The notes: generated by a model not told the origin, from the letters alone. 64,000 nucleotides of DNA from Pomphorhynchus laevis (GCA_012934845.2 WNNJ02003840.1:1-64000), one strand, 5' to 3'. Positions 33,471-45,530 are shown, counted from the stretch's first letter. A program made the numbers and translations.

Positions 33471-34299
33471 AAGATGTTTCAATTTAATAAACCCGTTGAA
33501 GAAATTATTTAAACATTTAAAATCAAGTTGGGGCATATTTTTGACTTTTTTTTTGCAAAAAATAGTAAATATTTATATATTTATATTTTTACATATATAT
33601 ATTGAGGTATTAAAATTGTTAAAGCAATTTTAATCGATTATAGATTAGACTAACATAGATTAGTCGATTAACAGTTTTAATCGACCATTTTAATGGTCGA
33701 TTAAAAGACCACCATTTTCTGGGATAGTTAAAACTATCCCAGGAAATATTATATTTAATTCATATTTTCTCTATTGAATAACCTGATCTTTTAACATCCA
33801 TTCACACAAATATAACTTCAATTTTTTATCCGTTTTATTGTTTTTGATTCTGTTTATTCTCAAATAAGACTATATATTTAAGCATGAAGGTTGACATACT
33901 CCAAATACAGGTGACAGGATTGACAAAAATAGAGTTTGTGATTCACGGCTCATACAAATTGAAGTGTATGAATCGAAATGCGGGTCATTCACTATGGTGT
34001 ATATGAGGCGTATACAACTTTCTGTTATCAGCAGAAATTTTTTTTTATATTTGGCATAAACTCCATATATCCCATAACTGGAATATATAGGTGACTACAA
34101 TAAAAAATATCCATATTTGTTAACTGTAGAGATCCCTCAAGGTGCGCACCTGTAGCGCATTTCTTATTATGTCTTTATAAAACAACACAGGTAAAAAAAA
34201 AACATTTTTTTATTTTTTTGACGGGGAAAATTTGACACAGAATTTTGTTAAAATTTTTTGACGGGGAAAGGTGTTCCATGATCCGAAAATAGATTATTA
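33471..34299. other. AT-rich spacer with small palindromes
   Basis: Contains AATCGACCATTTTAATGG with its complement (33681-33708), CTGGGATAGTT/AACTATCCCAG (33719-33742), the 12-bp palindrome AGGTGCGCACCT (34139-34150) and a direct repeat TTTTTTGACGGGGAAA (34214 and 34255). No gene recognised. Confidence 0.55.
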
Positions 34300-37240
34300 T
34301 TATTATTATACATTCAACAACATACGAGCATTAGCTCAAATAGCTGGCTCACAATAAGTTCGTAAATAAATTAATTAGTTTTTAAAATAAGGAAATGCAA
34401 CACGAAACATTGCTTGATCCATTCGTAGTCTTCTTTTAAAAGCACTAAGTGAACTGCATCCAACGGTGTCTGCATCAAGGTTGTTCCACAGCTCAACAAT
34501 TCTTCTATCAAATTGCATCGCGCCCAATTTCTGTACTCTGTTTCTTCGAATAGTTAAAGAATGACCGCGAAGAACATTTGAACAACGTAGTTGAACCCTA
34601 CTCCGAAGAGGGTGATGATGACGTTGGAATAAATGCCAAACAAGGCACATATCCATGTACCGACGGGTCCATGTGACGGTCTCAAGTCCTAATGATCTCA
34701 GTCTGACTTCATAAGGCAGCGACGCCAACGTTGGTGCTAGCTTTGTTGCCCTGCGAAGTACCCTCTCTGATTTCTTATGTTCATGCACAGTACGTGGGTA
34801 TACAACCGGAGCTGCATATAAAAGTCTACTCAATACATGTGCTAAAATCAGAGGCCGAAGAGCAGTCGGATTAACGCGAACAAACGCGCGTCGAATCATA
34901 CCTATCATTTTATTGGAGTTGGCACAAGCTTGATCAGTGTGCTTTTTGGTTGATAAATTAGAGGTAACCCATACTCCTAAATCTTTGTAACTATCGACAC
35001 TTTCCACAATACAGTCCTTATATGTGTAACAAGCTGATGTTAGTTGCTTGCGAGCATTACCAATAATACGCATGTGTTTGCATTTCGAAACATTTATCAC
35101 AAGCTTGTTTAACGCCGCCCACAACTCCAAATTATCTATGTCAGTTTGCAAATTATCAACATCCTCACATGAATGAATGGGCCGCCATATTTTTAAGTCA
35201 TCTGCATACAAACATGATCGAGAGCGAATGCACCCAGGCAAATCGTTAACATAAATGCTGAATAAAAGCGGACCCAAAACTGAACCTTGAGGTACTCCAA
35301 TATGACATTCTCTAGACACAGACAATGACCAATCGACAAGTACTCGAAAGCAACGATCACGAAGAAATTCTCTAATCCAATCAACTATTATGTTTGGGAG
35401 TCCAGTATTGACAAGTTTCTGAAGAAGTAGACCATGATCTACTCTATCAAAAGCTTTAGAAAAGTCGAAGAATATAATGTCTGTATCGATATAATGTGTC
35501 TTATTCGCTGTCCAATCAAGATGAGCATCAAGCAAATTTGAAACAGTTGAATAACCCTCCCGAAATCCGTGCTGATTAGGGACTAAAATTTTTCCTACAC
35601 GAAAAAACTCAACCATGTAGCGATGCACAAACCTCTCCAACACTCTACAGCAAATGCAGGTAATGCTCACCGGCCTATAATTCTCGACGGAAGAGCGATC
35701 TCCCTTCTTGAAGTAGGGAAGAACAATTGACTGCTTCCACACATTAGGAAGAGATCTTTCCAAGATTGACTGGCGAAAAATTGCACAGAGAGGAACGCAA
35801 ATTGAGCCTGCTAATCTGCGCAGATAAACAGAAGGTAGTAAGTCACAACCTCTTGAATTATTTGCTTTTAGACGGCGTAATTCGGAATAGACTTTAGCTG
35901 GCGTTATCAAATTGTCAAGGTCCAACTCAAGACACGTGTCAGAGTAAGTGTTCAGCACACTAGATTCCATACAAAAAGTTTGATGTTCATTTGCGGGCTC
36001 TACTGAAGTGCAATAGTGTGCCGCAAACTCTTCAGCTAGGTCATTCGCAGAAATGTCATAGAAGTAGTGACAAATCGAAGAATCAACAGCTCCCCTGCTT
36101 GATAGGTACTGAAAAAGGACCTTTAAATCGTATTTACACTTGTTAGCTAATGCATTCTCAAATGCACACCGCTTCTTTCTCTTCAATGAATTGAATAAAT
36201 TTCTTGCCTGTTTAAAAACATCATAACTACACTCCCCAACTTTGTAGCGATTGAAGATCAAATTACGAGTCCTCAATGCTGAACGTAACTCAGAATCGAA
36301 CCAGGGAGAATCTTTTCGACGTGTCCTGCTTCTAAGTGGAGAGAATAAAATAAGCAGCGACTCTAAGGTTCTCTGAAAGTAATTCCACGCGCCGTGTACT
36401 CCAACAACAGCGGGATCTGGCCAGGTAACTGTTGAAAGTATTGACTTAATTGCACCTGTGTTGGTTTTGAAAGCATTAACCACTTGATTTTCACGCGGAC
36501 CTCGAGTATCTTCTTGAAACCTTAACCTAATGATCAATACGCAATGATCAGACATACCGATCGGGGCATCATAACGGATAGCGTTAATAATCTCACTGTT
36601 CGAATATAAACATACATCTAATAGAGATCTACTGTCACTAGCAAAACGAGTGTAATTTTGAACATGCTGAGTTAAACCACAATAGATGATACACTCCAGA
36701 AGGTCATAGGAAGCATGGTCACAAGTAGGAAAAGCCGTATACGAATTCCAATCAACCGAAGGCATATTCAAGTCACCAAGTATTAAAACATTGGAGGTAC
36801 CTTTAGAATAAAGTTCTACTTCCCCAATCAGTTTATCTGTGGCGGCCAAGGGTGAACGATATACTACCCCCAGAACAAGCGGAGCGGTATGCATGAATTT
36901 TACCCGACACCACAAACTTTCGACTTTATTAGAAGAAGAAGTGCTAAGAATAGTTACTTTCACATCGTTGCTCACATAAAGAATAACACCTCCACCTCTT
37001 CCACTTTTACGATCACTGCGGAAAACCAGATAACCAGGGATGGAGACTTCATTATCAATAATATCACTATATAGCCATGATTCTGTGATAGCGAGTAATT
37101 TAGGACGAATTAACTGAACTCTATATCTCAGTTCATCTATCTTCGATATAAGACTGCGAACATTACCATGGAGTATTTCACAATGCCCCAACATACCTCT
37201 GGTATGTTGGAGCAATTTTTAACGTTCTCAGATAATTTCC
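34300..37240 (-). mobile_element. LINE-B2, near-complete CR1-like element
   Basis: Minus-strand element with an undamaged ORF2 (separate entry), about 75 bp of 3' UTR and a (TAA)n tail at about 34301-34318, the usual end of CR1-group LINEs. No ORF1 precedes it; the upstream sequence (37241-37344) reads as 3' UTR of a LINE-D copy. The element is therefore 5'-truncated just before the endonuclease, or of a type without ORF1. Confidence 0.8.
34375..37215 (-). CDS. LINE-B2 ORF2: APE endonuclease plus reverse transcriptase, intact
   Basis: An uninterrupted frame of 946 codons; the first ATG in it is at 37194-37192 (MLGHCEILHGNVRSLISKID), the seven codons before that starting from TTG. The protein nicks target DNA and copies its RNA from the nick. 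Endonuclease, residues about 10-235: NVRSL, LLAITESWLYSDIID, RSDRKSGRGGGVILYV, LVLGVVYRSP, VLILGDLNMPSVDW, SLLDVCLY, GMSDHCVLIIRL. RT, about 500-770: YRPVSITCICCRVLER, NQHGFREGYSTVSNLL, IIFFDFSKAFDRVDH (motif A), GVPQGSVLGPLLFSIYVNDL (motif B), LYADDLKIW (motif C, YADD), VINVSKCKHMRI (motif D), DLGVWVTSNLS. The tail has LRGHSLTIRR and WNNLDADTVGCSSLSAFKRR. All catalytic residues I can check are present, so it was recently active or still is. Confidence 0.9.
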   Translation of the reverse strand: MLQHTRGMLGHCEILHGNVRSLISKIDELRYRVQLIRPKLLAITESWLYSDIIDNEVSIPGYLVFRSDRKSGRGGGVILYVSNDVKVTILSTSSSNKVESLWCRVKFMHTAPLVLGVVYRSPLAATDKLIGEVELYSKGTSNVLILGDLNMPSVDWNSYTAFPTCDHASYDLLECIIYCGLTQHVQNYTRFASDSRSLLDVCLYSNSEIINAIRYDAPIGMSDHCVLIIRLRFQEDTRGPRENQVVNAFKTNTGAIKSILSTVTWPDPAVVGVHGAWNYFQRTLESLLILFSPLRSRTRRKDSPWFDSELRSALRTRNLIFNRYKVGECSYDVFKQARNLFNSLKRKKRCAFENALANKCKYDLKVLFQYLSSRGAVDSSICHYFYDISANDLAEEFAAHYCTSVEPANEHQTFCMESSVLNTYSDTCLELDLDNLITPAKVYSELRRLKANNSRGCDLLPSVYLRRLAGSICVPLCAIFRQSILERSLPNVWKQSIVLPYFKKGDRSSVENYRPVSITCICCRVLERFVHRYMVEFFRVGKILVPNQHGFREGYSTVSNLLDAHLDWTANKTHYIDTDIIFFDFSKAFDRVDHGLLLQKLVNTGLPNIIVDWIREFLRDRCFRVLVDWSLSVSRECHIGVPQGSVLGPLLFSIYVNDLPGCIRSRSCLYADDLKIWRPIHSCEDVDNLQTDIDNLELWAALNKLVINVSKCKHMRIIGNARKQLTSACYTYKDCIVESVDSYKDLGVWVTSNLSTKKHTDQACANSNKMIGMIRRAFVRVNPTALRPLILAHVLSRLLYAAPVVYPRTVHEHKKSERVLRRATKLAPTLASLPYEVRLRSLGLETVTWTRRYMDMCLVWHLFQRHHHPLRSRVQLRCSNVLRGHSLTIRRNRVQKLGAMQFDRRIVELWNNLDADTVGCSSLSAFKRRLRMDQAMFRVAFPYFKN

Positions 37241-37244
37241 AATT

Positions 37245-37683
37245 TTCGGGTATTATGTTATTATTCCAATACATACCAAAGCCAAAAGGCTATTCAGGCA
37301 GAGTCCGAAAAAATAGAAGAAAAGTAAATAGTCAGTCAACGTAGCTAATTAGGGTATTCCAGTGGTAGTGTTGAATGGCGGCATTGCTCACGTATCCATT
37401 TGTAGCATCGTGATTTAAACGTTCTCAAATTGGGGGGCTGCAACGACTTCCTCAGGCAACGAATTCCGCATGTTAATTACTCTCCTCAAGAGTCTATACA
37501 CTTTTGGTAATCTGCCAAATCCGAATTTATACAAGACTCTGCTATGTCCCCGCAACTGACCAACCCGCCTAGTGATTACATCGGTGGGATAACCTACCGC
37601 ATCATTAGACATATGACATAGACATAGCATTTCCAAGGATATGAACCTCTCACGTACCAACAACATCCCAATACGACTTAGAC
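37245..37683 (-). mobile_element. LINE-D 3' fragment
   Basis: Carries the LINE-D RT tail: RIGMLLVRERFISLEMLCLC, YPTDVITRRVGQLRGHSRVL and LPKVYRLLRRVINMRNSLPE, followed by its 3' UTR. It is about 95 percent alike by eye to 38368-38700 and stops abruptly at 37683, where a plus-strand LINE-A piece starts. Confidence 0.75.
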
Positions 37684-38366
37684 AAAACCCCGAAAAGTCC
37701 AAAATAATGTGAATCCTCCCCCGTAAACCAAACATATCTTCTCCCACTATATTTTGACTCATCGATCATCCCCAAAGTACACAATCTCACTTTCTTAGGC
37801 TTCCATTTCGATGATCACCTTTCCCTTAAACCCTTTGTCCGTGACAAGGTCCGCTCATCTAACAAAATTCTCCGTGACATCCGCCGTATCCGCCCCCTTA
37901 TCGACTTCCGTTCTTGTATGTCTCTTCTTTCATCGCTTCTTTTCCCTAAAATCGATTACTGCCTTAGCCATTTCGCCAATTCTCCAAAATCCATCATCCT
38001 ACCACTACAACGAATAATCAACACCTCCGTTCGAGTGCTCTTTCGTCTCCGTCGCTTCGACCACACATCCACATATTTTGCCCAACTCTCATGGCCCACC
38101 ATCCACATCCGCATCAAACTCCGCCTTCTCGTTACCTTTTCGTCTCATCGCTGTCGGCTCCCCATCGTTCATCAACCTTCCTTTCTTAGACGATACTCGC
38201 CCCACCTCGCTATCGCTTCGTTCCTGTCATACCCTCTTACTCCACGTTCCTAATTACTCCAACAACTACGGTCTCCGATCCTTCCTCGTCGCCGCCTCAC
38301 TCGCCTGGAATCAACTCCCTCTCGACGTCCGCCGCGTTCCCTCCTTTATCACATTCAAACACCTCT
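37684..38366 (+). mobile_element. LINE-A copy d, internal fragment
   Basis: Plus-strand LINE-A from NPEKSK of RT motif D through LTFLGFHFDDHLSLKPFV, SLLFPKIDYCLSHFANSPKS, LPLQRIINTSVRVLFRLRRF and RSFLVAASLAWNQLPLDVRR to FITFKHL. Both ends are truncated; the last about 15 codons and the 3' UTR are missing. It is enclosed by two LINE-D 3' pieces that end at the same internal point. Confidence 0.8.
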
Positions 38367-41340
38367 AATTAGGGTATTCCAGTGGTAGTGTTGAATGGCT
38401 GCATTGCTCACGTATCCATTTGTAGCATCGTGATTTAAACGTTCTCAAACTGGGGGCTGCAACGACTTCCTCAGACAACGAATTCCACATGTTAATTCCT
38501 CTCCTTGAGAGTCTATACACTTTTGGTAATCTGCCAAATCTAAATTTATACAAGACTCTGCTATGTCCCCGCAACTGATCTACCCGCCTAGTGATTACAT
38601 CGGTGGGATAACCTACCACATCATTCGACATATGCCATATACATAGCATTTCCAAGGCTATGAACCTCTCACGTACCGACAACATCCCAATACGACTTAT
38701 ACGTACATAATAGTCAATACCACTTAAGCCAATACAGAGCCTCGATCCGCGCCTAAGAATATACTCCAGGTCTAATAGTTCTTGCTTAGTGACAGGGAAA
38801 CAAGCCTGAATGCAGAACTCCAAGTGTGGCCTGACGAGGGAGATGAATAACCTCTTGAACATATGACAGCTTAACCTGAGGAATGCATTTTTAATACAAT
38901 ATAACGCCCCAGTAGCTTTACGTAGTAAGAAGTCGGTGTTCAACTTTGTTGTCAAGGATCGATGGACAATAATCCCTAAATCCTTATGATGAGACACTTC
39001 CTTTAAGACATCTCTACAATATAGTACCTTAGAGTTTCAATAGGGCGACCTAGTTGCATGAGGACACATTTATCAACATTCAACCGTAGTCCGGTAGAAT
39101 CGCACCACTTGATCAGGGAGTTTAGATCATTTTGTAACGATACTCGATCAGCAGGACTTCTAATGATCGACCAAATCTTTAGATCGTCTGCAAACGCTAG
39201 ATGAGAGCATGATAAGCGGAGTAGCAGATCATTAATGAAGATTATAAAGATCAGTGGGCCAAGGACTGATCCCTGCGGTACGCCAGAATTAATATTTACC
39301 GAATAAGAAAACACGCCCCCCACACAAACTCGGAAAGACCTATTCGATAGAAATTCCCTGACCCACTCACAAATATATGAATGAAGTCCATAGTGATACA
39401 GTAAAGACACTATGCCGTCGTGTGGTACCCTATCAAAAGCTTTCGAAAAATCAAGGAATACTGTATGAACCTGAAACCCAGCCCCCAGAGCATCAGCCCA
39501 TTTTTCACGCGCAGTTAGTAGGTTAGTAAGGCATGAACGTCCGATCCTGAAACCATGTTGAGATTCAACCAATATGTGATTACGATCCAAATGATCCCTG
39601 ATTCTACTAGCAATGATTCTTTCTAAAAGTTTGCAGAATACGCTAGTTAAGCTAATGGGCCGAAAGTCCGCGCAAAAGCTAGCAGGATGCTTTTTGGGAA
39701 TAGGCACCACAATTGCACACTTCCAACTGTCAGGAATTCAAGATATGTCCAAGCTGTACCTGAATAACATAGTTAATTCATTGATCAGTACGTTCGCTAT
39801 GGATTTGACAAGGAAGGGGACAATATTGTCTGGTCCCGGAGATGTAAACGGATCGAGCTTCATAATTTCGTTCAACACCTTATCCACTCTGAGTGGACGA
39901 ACACAACACTGATGAGCAACCGGAACATACTTCCAACTAAAGTCATGCAGTTTGTTAGAGGTCAAAGCCTGTACCAAGAAGCCATCAGCTAAATGTTGGG
40001 CGATTAGAGACAGATCGGTCAAAGTTTCAGTTGGCGTTTGGATTGAGCTAATTGTGGCGACAAGTGTTCTGTTGTTTCTTACATAAGACCAAAACCTCCT
40101 AGGATTCAAAGATGCATCCCTGGCGATACTATCTTCGTACGAATAGCGTTTCTGAAATTTTAGCCGATTGCATAAGTTCCGAGAGTCGATGTAGGCACGT
40201 TTTGAAGCAGAAGAACGCCTAAATTCGCGCCACAATTTGTTGCGGGATCTGATAGCATCAAGAAACTCTCTGTCGAACCAAGGAGGATGCCTATACTTGG
40301 ACTTGCAGGCACGTAGCGGAGCAAAAATATCAGAAATTCGCTTCAATTCATCATGGAGCAGATCAAAGACTACTGGAACCTCCAAACCGAACTGAATACG
40401 AAAACTATTACAGATGCCCTTTGGGAAGCTTGCAGCTAGTTGACTAGCATCAACATCTACTCAACAACGTTTTTTAAAATTAGAGTTTTGTGAGGCCTTG
40501 TTGAACAGCGACAGTCGCATAGAGAGTACACAGTGATCGCTATTGCCAATTGGTGCGTCATAACGAACACCTGAAACGTCACCCAAACACTTAGTAAAGA
40601 CCAAATCGAGCATAGAATGCGTCCCTGTCACACAAGTAGGGTATTAGTATGTTGAACTAGTAGAATCTCGAGTAACAGATAGTCACTCAGTACGTTCCCA
40701 ATTCCGTGAATTGGTCGTGAATGACTATTTTTCCAGTTAATTTGGGGGATATTGAAGTCACCCAGGACAAAATCAGAGGATAGGAAAATAAACTCAGCAA
40801 ATGTGGTTTAAGAGAGTCAAATCTTAATTCATAAGACGGAGAACGGTAAAGGACGCAGAATCGGGATCGTTGACCATTTCCCAGTGTAAAATCAAGATTT
40901 TCAAAGGAAGAACCAATATCGTCGCGAAAAGCAGAAATATTCGATACCAGGAGACTATTTCGCACATTTGCGGCTCCCTACCTTCACGTTTACCACATGA
41001 GCGATCCGAACGTATTAGAAAATAGTTAGGATGCCAACACAATCATCCGAAATGTTAGAATGTAGCCATGTTTCGGTTATACAAAATACATCAAAACGTT
41101 TCGAAGCAACTATGAATTTAATTTCAGAGAAGTGAGCCAGGAGACTACGAACATTTGAATAACCGACAAAAATGTTTGTATAATGGAAAATGTGGCACGC
41201 TCGGTGACGCTAGCGAAGTCTACTAGTTTTCCTACACACGAATTATCACTACTAAAGAGGTATGACTCTACAGAAGTAAGAGATGCCACCGGACTGTCGG
41301 ACGGCACTTGACCACCCAAAAATTCCGGACACATAAGTTG
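38367..41340 (-). mobile_element. LINE-D ORF2: broken endonuclease plus RT
   Basis: Minus strand. Endonuclease remnants (40687-41040) are poor: VLYRSPSYELRFDSLKPHLL and ILSWVTSISPKLTGKI, where LGDINSPNIDW is expected. Linker frame 39738-40385: YRHPPWFDREFLDAIRSRNK, NPRRFWSYVRNNRT and LDPFTSPGPDNIVPFL. RT frame 39003-39710: VPIPKKHPASFCADFRPISL, ESQHGFRIGRSCLTNLLTAR, TVFLDFSKAFDRVPHDGIVS (motif A), SGVPQGSVLGPLIFIIFIND (motif B), LAFADDLKIW (motif C, FADD), RLNVDKCVLMQLGRP (motif D). Tail frame 38365-38997: HKDLGIIVHRSLTTKLNTDF, LEYILRRGSRLC, RVDQLRGHSRVLYK. At least three frame changes or stops separate these blocks. Same CR1-like group as LINE-B and LINE-C. Confidence 0.8.
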
Positions 41341-41710
41341 CCCTCACCAATTTCCAGGCGTCGATGCAGCTCGTTGAAAGCCTCGTGTCTTCTCAAACAA
41401 TCTGTAGGAGATAAATCACGGACTATATAAAAATCAGAGAGCGATAATCTAAATGCAATCTGGAGTAGGAAGTCAACATAATCTTTTGAGTCTAGAACAA
41501 CATTTAAAAGTCTCGGCCTATCTGAAAGTTTCTTGCCTAGACGAAAAACTCTTCAAACTTTAAGACACTTCGCAATATCCACATCACACTGGAGAAAAAT
41601 CTTAGAAAACACCGCGCGAAGATGCACAATATCGTCATTAAGTCTACTTTTGAAATTGTTACTGAAAGATTCTAAAGATAAAGTTCTTCGATATTTTTGT
41701 ATTGATCTAA
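41341..41710 (-). pseudogene. LINE-D ORF1, C-terminal part
   Basis: Reading the minus strand gives HLRAVFSKIFLQCDVDIAKC, GKKLSDRPRLLNVVLDSKDY, LSDFYIVRDLSPTDCLRRHE and AFNELHRRLEIGEGNLCVRN. This is the conserved end of LINE ORF1 proteins (an RRM-like fold, then a D-x-(S/T)-P ... L-x-x-R helix). One stop lies after AKCLKV. It sits directly upstream of ORF2, so LINE-D is close to full length here. The start of ORF1 is lost in AT-rich sequence beyond 41710. Confidence 0.6.
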
Positions 41711-42398
41711 CATTTTTGCTACCAACATAAAAATGGACTTATCCACCAGCATAACTTTAGTGTATCACATCAATGTAGATTGATTTGAAAGTTAAAATAT
41801 TTTACGTTCGAGTTGATTGGACCAAAGAGGAAATTTTTTAAAGTTTTCACAAGTGATTGTTTGCAGTGAAAAAGAGTCAAGCTTTCTATATAAAATATAT
41901 TATTAGCCATCTGCAAGCCCATTATATTTCAAAAAATACTGGAAAACTTTAAAATTGGAAACTAGGAAAGCCTGCATGTTCCAAAGGCGATATACAAAGA
42001 ACATGCCTTGCAGAATACCAGTATTTTAATATATTTAAAATCATATTTATATATTTAATATATATATTAAAATATATATATTAAGTATAATATAATTTAA
42101 TATAATATAATTTAAAATAAGTATTTTAAATTATTTAATTTAAAACCAGTATTTTAAAATAAATTCATCATTTAAATATATCAAAAATATAAATTAAATA
42201 TAAATTAAATATAAATATAAATTCATCATTTTTAATAAAATATATCTAAAAACTTTAAAATTGCGTACTGAATCATTAGTTGGCTCATTCGCCGATAAAA
42301 ATAAGAGAAATAGTTTTATTTTTGAATTTTCGCCAATGCGATTGACATCTTCAGAAAACACTGATATTTTAGACTATAAAGTAAATATTTCAGACTAT
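41711..42398. other. AT-rich spacer with one PLE-tail-like motif
   Basis: Mostly TTTAATATAT and AAATATAAATTAAAT repeats (42020-42240). On the minus strand at about 42310-42358 there is TTCTGAAGATG, a GCATTGGCGAAAA step and an A-rich run, similar in order to the palindromic elements at 1.1 and 5.2 kb. No gene. Confidence 0.5.
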
Positions 42399-43425
42399 AA
42401 AAAAGATTTATTTTAACGTGGCAAATGCGTGCCAGCGCACGCTTACATGACCACAACAAAAAAACTGTAAATCAGGTGTCGAGAAGGTGTAAACGGAGGA
42501 GGTGTTTGAATGTGATAAAGGAGGGAGCGCGGTGGACGTCGAGAGGGAGTTGATTCCAGGCGAGTGAATCTGCGACGAGGAATAATCGGAGACCGTAGTT
42601 GTTGCGGTAATTGGGAACGTGGAGTAAGAGGGTATGACGGGAACGCATCGATAGCGAGGTGGGGCGAGTGTCGTCTAAGAAAGGAAGGTTGATGAACGAT
42701 GGGGAGCCGACAGCGATGAGACGAAAAGTTACTAGAAGAAAGCGTAGTTTGATGTGGATGTAGATAGTGGGCCATTAGAGTTGGGCAAAATATGTGGATG
42801 TGTAGCCGAAGCGACGGAGACGAAAGAGCACTCGAACGGATGTGTTGATTATTCGTTGTAGGGGTAGGATGATAGATTTTGGAGAATTGGCGAAAAGGCT
42901 AAGGCAGTAATCGATTTTAGGGAAAAGAAGCGATGAAAGAAGAGACATACAAGAACGGAAGTCGATAAGGGGGCGGATACGGCGGATGTCACGAAGAATT
43001 AAGTTAGACGAGCGGACCTTGTCACGGACGAAGGGTTTAAGGGAAAGGTGATCATCGAAATGGAAGCCTAAGAAAGTGAGATTGTGTACTTTGGGGATGA
43101 TCGATGAGGAAAAAAATACAGTGGGAAGATATATGTTTGGTTTACGTGGGAGGATCCACATTATTTGGGACTTTTTGGGTTTTAGAACGAGATGGAGAAT
43201 TGGAGAGACGTTTGTAGAAAGACGAAAGACAGTTGGAGGCAGAAATGCCGATATCGTGTATCCGATGTGCGGGTGCATGAGCATAGATGAGGATGTCATC
43301 GCCGTATTGCATGACGTTAAAGGAGAAAGGATTGATAAACGGAGAGATAAACCGAGAAATAATTGATAAACGGAAAAGGAAGAAAATCCCTAATCATAAC
43401 GAAAGCGAGAAAGGAGGACTGAAAA
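42399..43425 (-). mobile_element. LINE-A copy e, 5'-truncated with internal deletion
   Basis: Starts with the 3' tail and hairpin at 42399-42440 and runs back through the RT tail (RIINTSVRVLFRLRRFGYTS, FLGFHFDDHLSLKPFVRDKV) to about 43345. It then jumps to sequence about 160 bp further 5' in the family (AGGAAGAAAATCCCTAATCA), so motif B and its surroundings are deleted. It ends near 43425. Confidence 0.8.
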
Positions 43426-44235
43426 AGAAAAATCAAAATTGAATTGTGCAACAAAATGAAAAATCATAGAAGAAAATTAAAATGAATTAAAATTTCTTCG
43501 AAATCATTTTATGAAAATTAGCTCATTTTTAAATTTAAGCAGAAAATTAATTATTACATAATGAAATTTAACCTCGATTTATATAAAATCACAGTTATTA
43601 AGTGACATTGATCGAATTTAGGCTATAAAAATTAGGACACTTAAATTGTCACTTACACAATCTAACTATCAAGATTAAAATTATATATAAATGTTGAATA
43701 AATGATTAAACGACGTGCCTCTGATTATATTCATATCGCGAGATTCGTTTAATCAACCCTTAGGCTGTCTAACCTATATACAAATTATATTACAATTAAG
43801 AACGAATTCAATACATAAATAAATCTCTCTCGTAAAGTTTGGCTTTATCTTAAAATATTACCAAGTTTCGGTAAGTTTCATACACAAGCATAAATTTCTA
43901 TTAGCGAGCTAATTGTATAATTATTTTATTATTAATTTAATTTTTAATTTTATCATTAATTCTATAATGATTAACAAAATTAACAAAATATGAAATACAT
44001 CAGAAAACGGTTCCTTTAGAAGTCAATAGCTCTCTTGCGAATTGATAAATTTTTATTTCTAATACACATTTAATTTTTATTCACGTTTTATTTGTTTTAA
44101 ACTTGAATATATTGTTAATTTTAATTAATATTTTTTTAATATAATTTATTTATTTAAATAATATCGTAAGTTCTACAACATATACAATTAAGGTTCCCGC
44201 TAATGGGCCTTTCGAATCAAAATTTAAAATTTTTA
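43426..44235. other. AT-rich spacer without a recognisable gene
   Basis: No long open frame, element end or RNA recognised. Confidence 0.5.
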
Positions 44236-44239
44236 ATAA

Positions 44240-44570
44240 TCGTCAATCGAAATCATTGCAAAACAATCCTTTCTGGATTGTTTCCGGTGCGATTTTCTGT
44301 CATTTGATATTGTGTTCCCATTCTTGTGGATCTCACGCACATCGATACACATTTTGCTAGTGTAAGTGATATATGTGTTCGCAAGGCTCTTATGCAATCA
44401 CTGTAAGGCAGTGTTCTTCGCTCAGCAACTTTTGTGGACATCCAGCGCATTACCTTATCAGCTTCTGGTGCCATTACACCGACAGCGGAGAAGACCATCG
44501 GAAAGAAAGCAAATCGTTCGATTTCGTTAATTCGTTCAGCGTACTTTGCAATTTTCCGTTTAATTAATAA
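44240..44570 (-). pseudogene. Retroelement RT-tail fragment of uncertain family
   Basis: The minus strand reads FFPMVFSAVGVMAPEADKVM, RWMSTKVAERRTLPYSDCIR and ALRTHISLTLAKCVSMCVRS before a stop. A stretch of the type KYAERIN-x-IERFAFFPMV precedes it. This resembles the short region after the RT in some invertebrate retroelement polyproteins (a V-V-x-x-A-x-G step followed by a helical end). No RT motif is left, so the family cannot be fixed. Confidence 0.35.
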
Positions 44571-44574
44571 TAGA

Positions 44575-45530
44575 ATTATTAATTTTTATTAATAATTATT
44601 ATCAATTTTTATTTTAATTAATATTAGAATTATTAATAATTATTTACTTTCCTTAAACATAATATGTCGAATAACAGAATAGTTATTTGTGATTAATCAT
44701 TTACTTAGCTTTTGAGAACTATTGGCTGTCGTTTATAATGGAAAATGAGATATTAAATAAATATGACGTCACAAGTACGTCATAATAACATATAAATACG
44801 TCATAATATGTTTAACATTATTATTGATTCAGGTTTAAGTGACAAAATATATGTATATTCTGAAAATACTCAAAGCACCGGTATTTTCGAAATATCGATC
44901 TTAACTTTGACAATTCATTCTGAATTCCGCGGAAAATTATGCACATTAAAATTGCTTAATTAAACAAAACGCAAATTTAAATTGTGCTTGTAGCTTTTCA
45001 AATATTTATTAATTAATAATTAATGATAATAATTAATTAATAATTTATAATAATTAATTAATAAATAATTAATCACATTTTATAGATTAATTTGTAAAAT
45101 GATAATAATATATTAATTTGTAAAATGATAATAATAAATGATAATTAATAATTTATAATAATTAATTAATAAATAATTAATTAATCATATTTTATAGATT
45201 AATTTGTAAATTAATTTGTAAAATGCAGATATTCTACATTTTGAAAAATATTCTAATTATTAGATATCTGTAATTCAGAACAATTTTTAGTTTTAAAAAT
45301 TTGTAATTTCTACATGGTTTTCGTATTTTCGAAAATATAATAAGACGGTTATTAAACGTATGTTGCCTTTAGTTTGCCAATTTGATAAACATAAATAAAA
45401 AACTATTAATATAATGAAAGGTTCGTTAATATTAAAGAGCTAGTAATTAATTTCAAGGATTTTTACTTTAAATGCCTTGCAGGACATCTAATTAAACTAA
45501 AAATATTTAAAAGTTTGGAATTTTACTTAC
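44575..45530. other. AT-rich sequence, probable intron, with an internal tandem repeat
   Basis: TAATTTATAATAATTAATTA with following CATTTTATAGATTAATTTG is present at about 45045-45105 and again at about 45145-45215, a tandem duplication with period near 100. Lies downstream of the donor site of the exon at 45531, so it is probably intronic. Confidence 0.5.
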
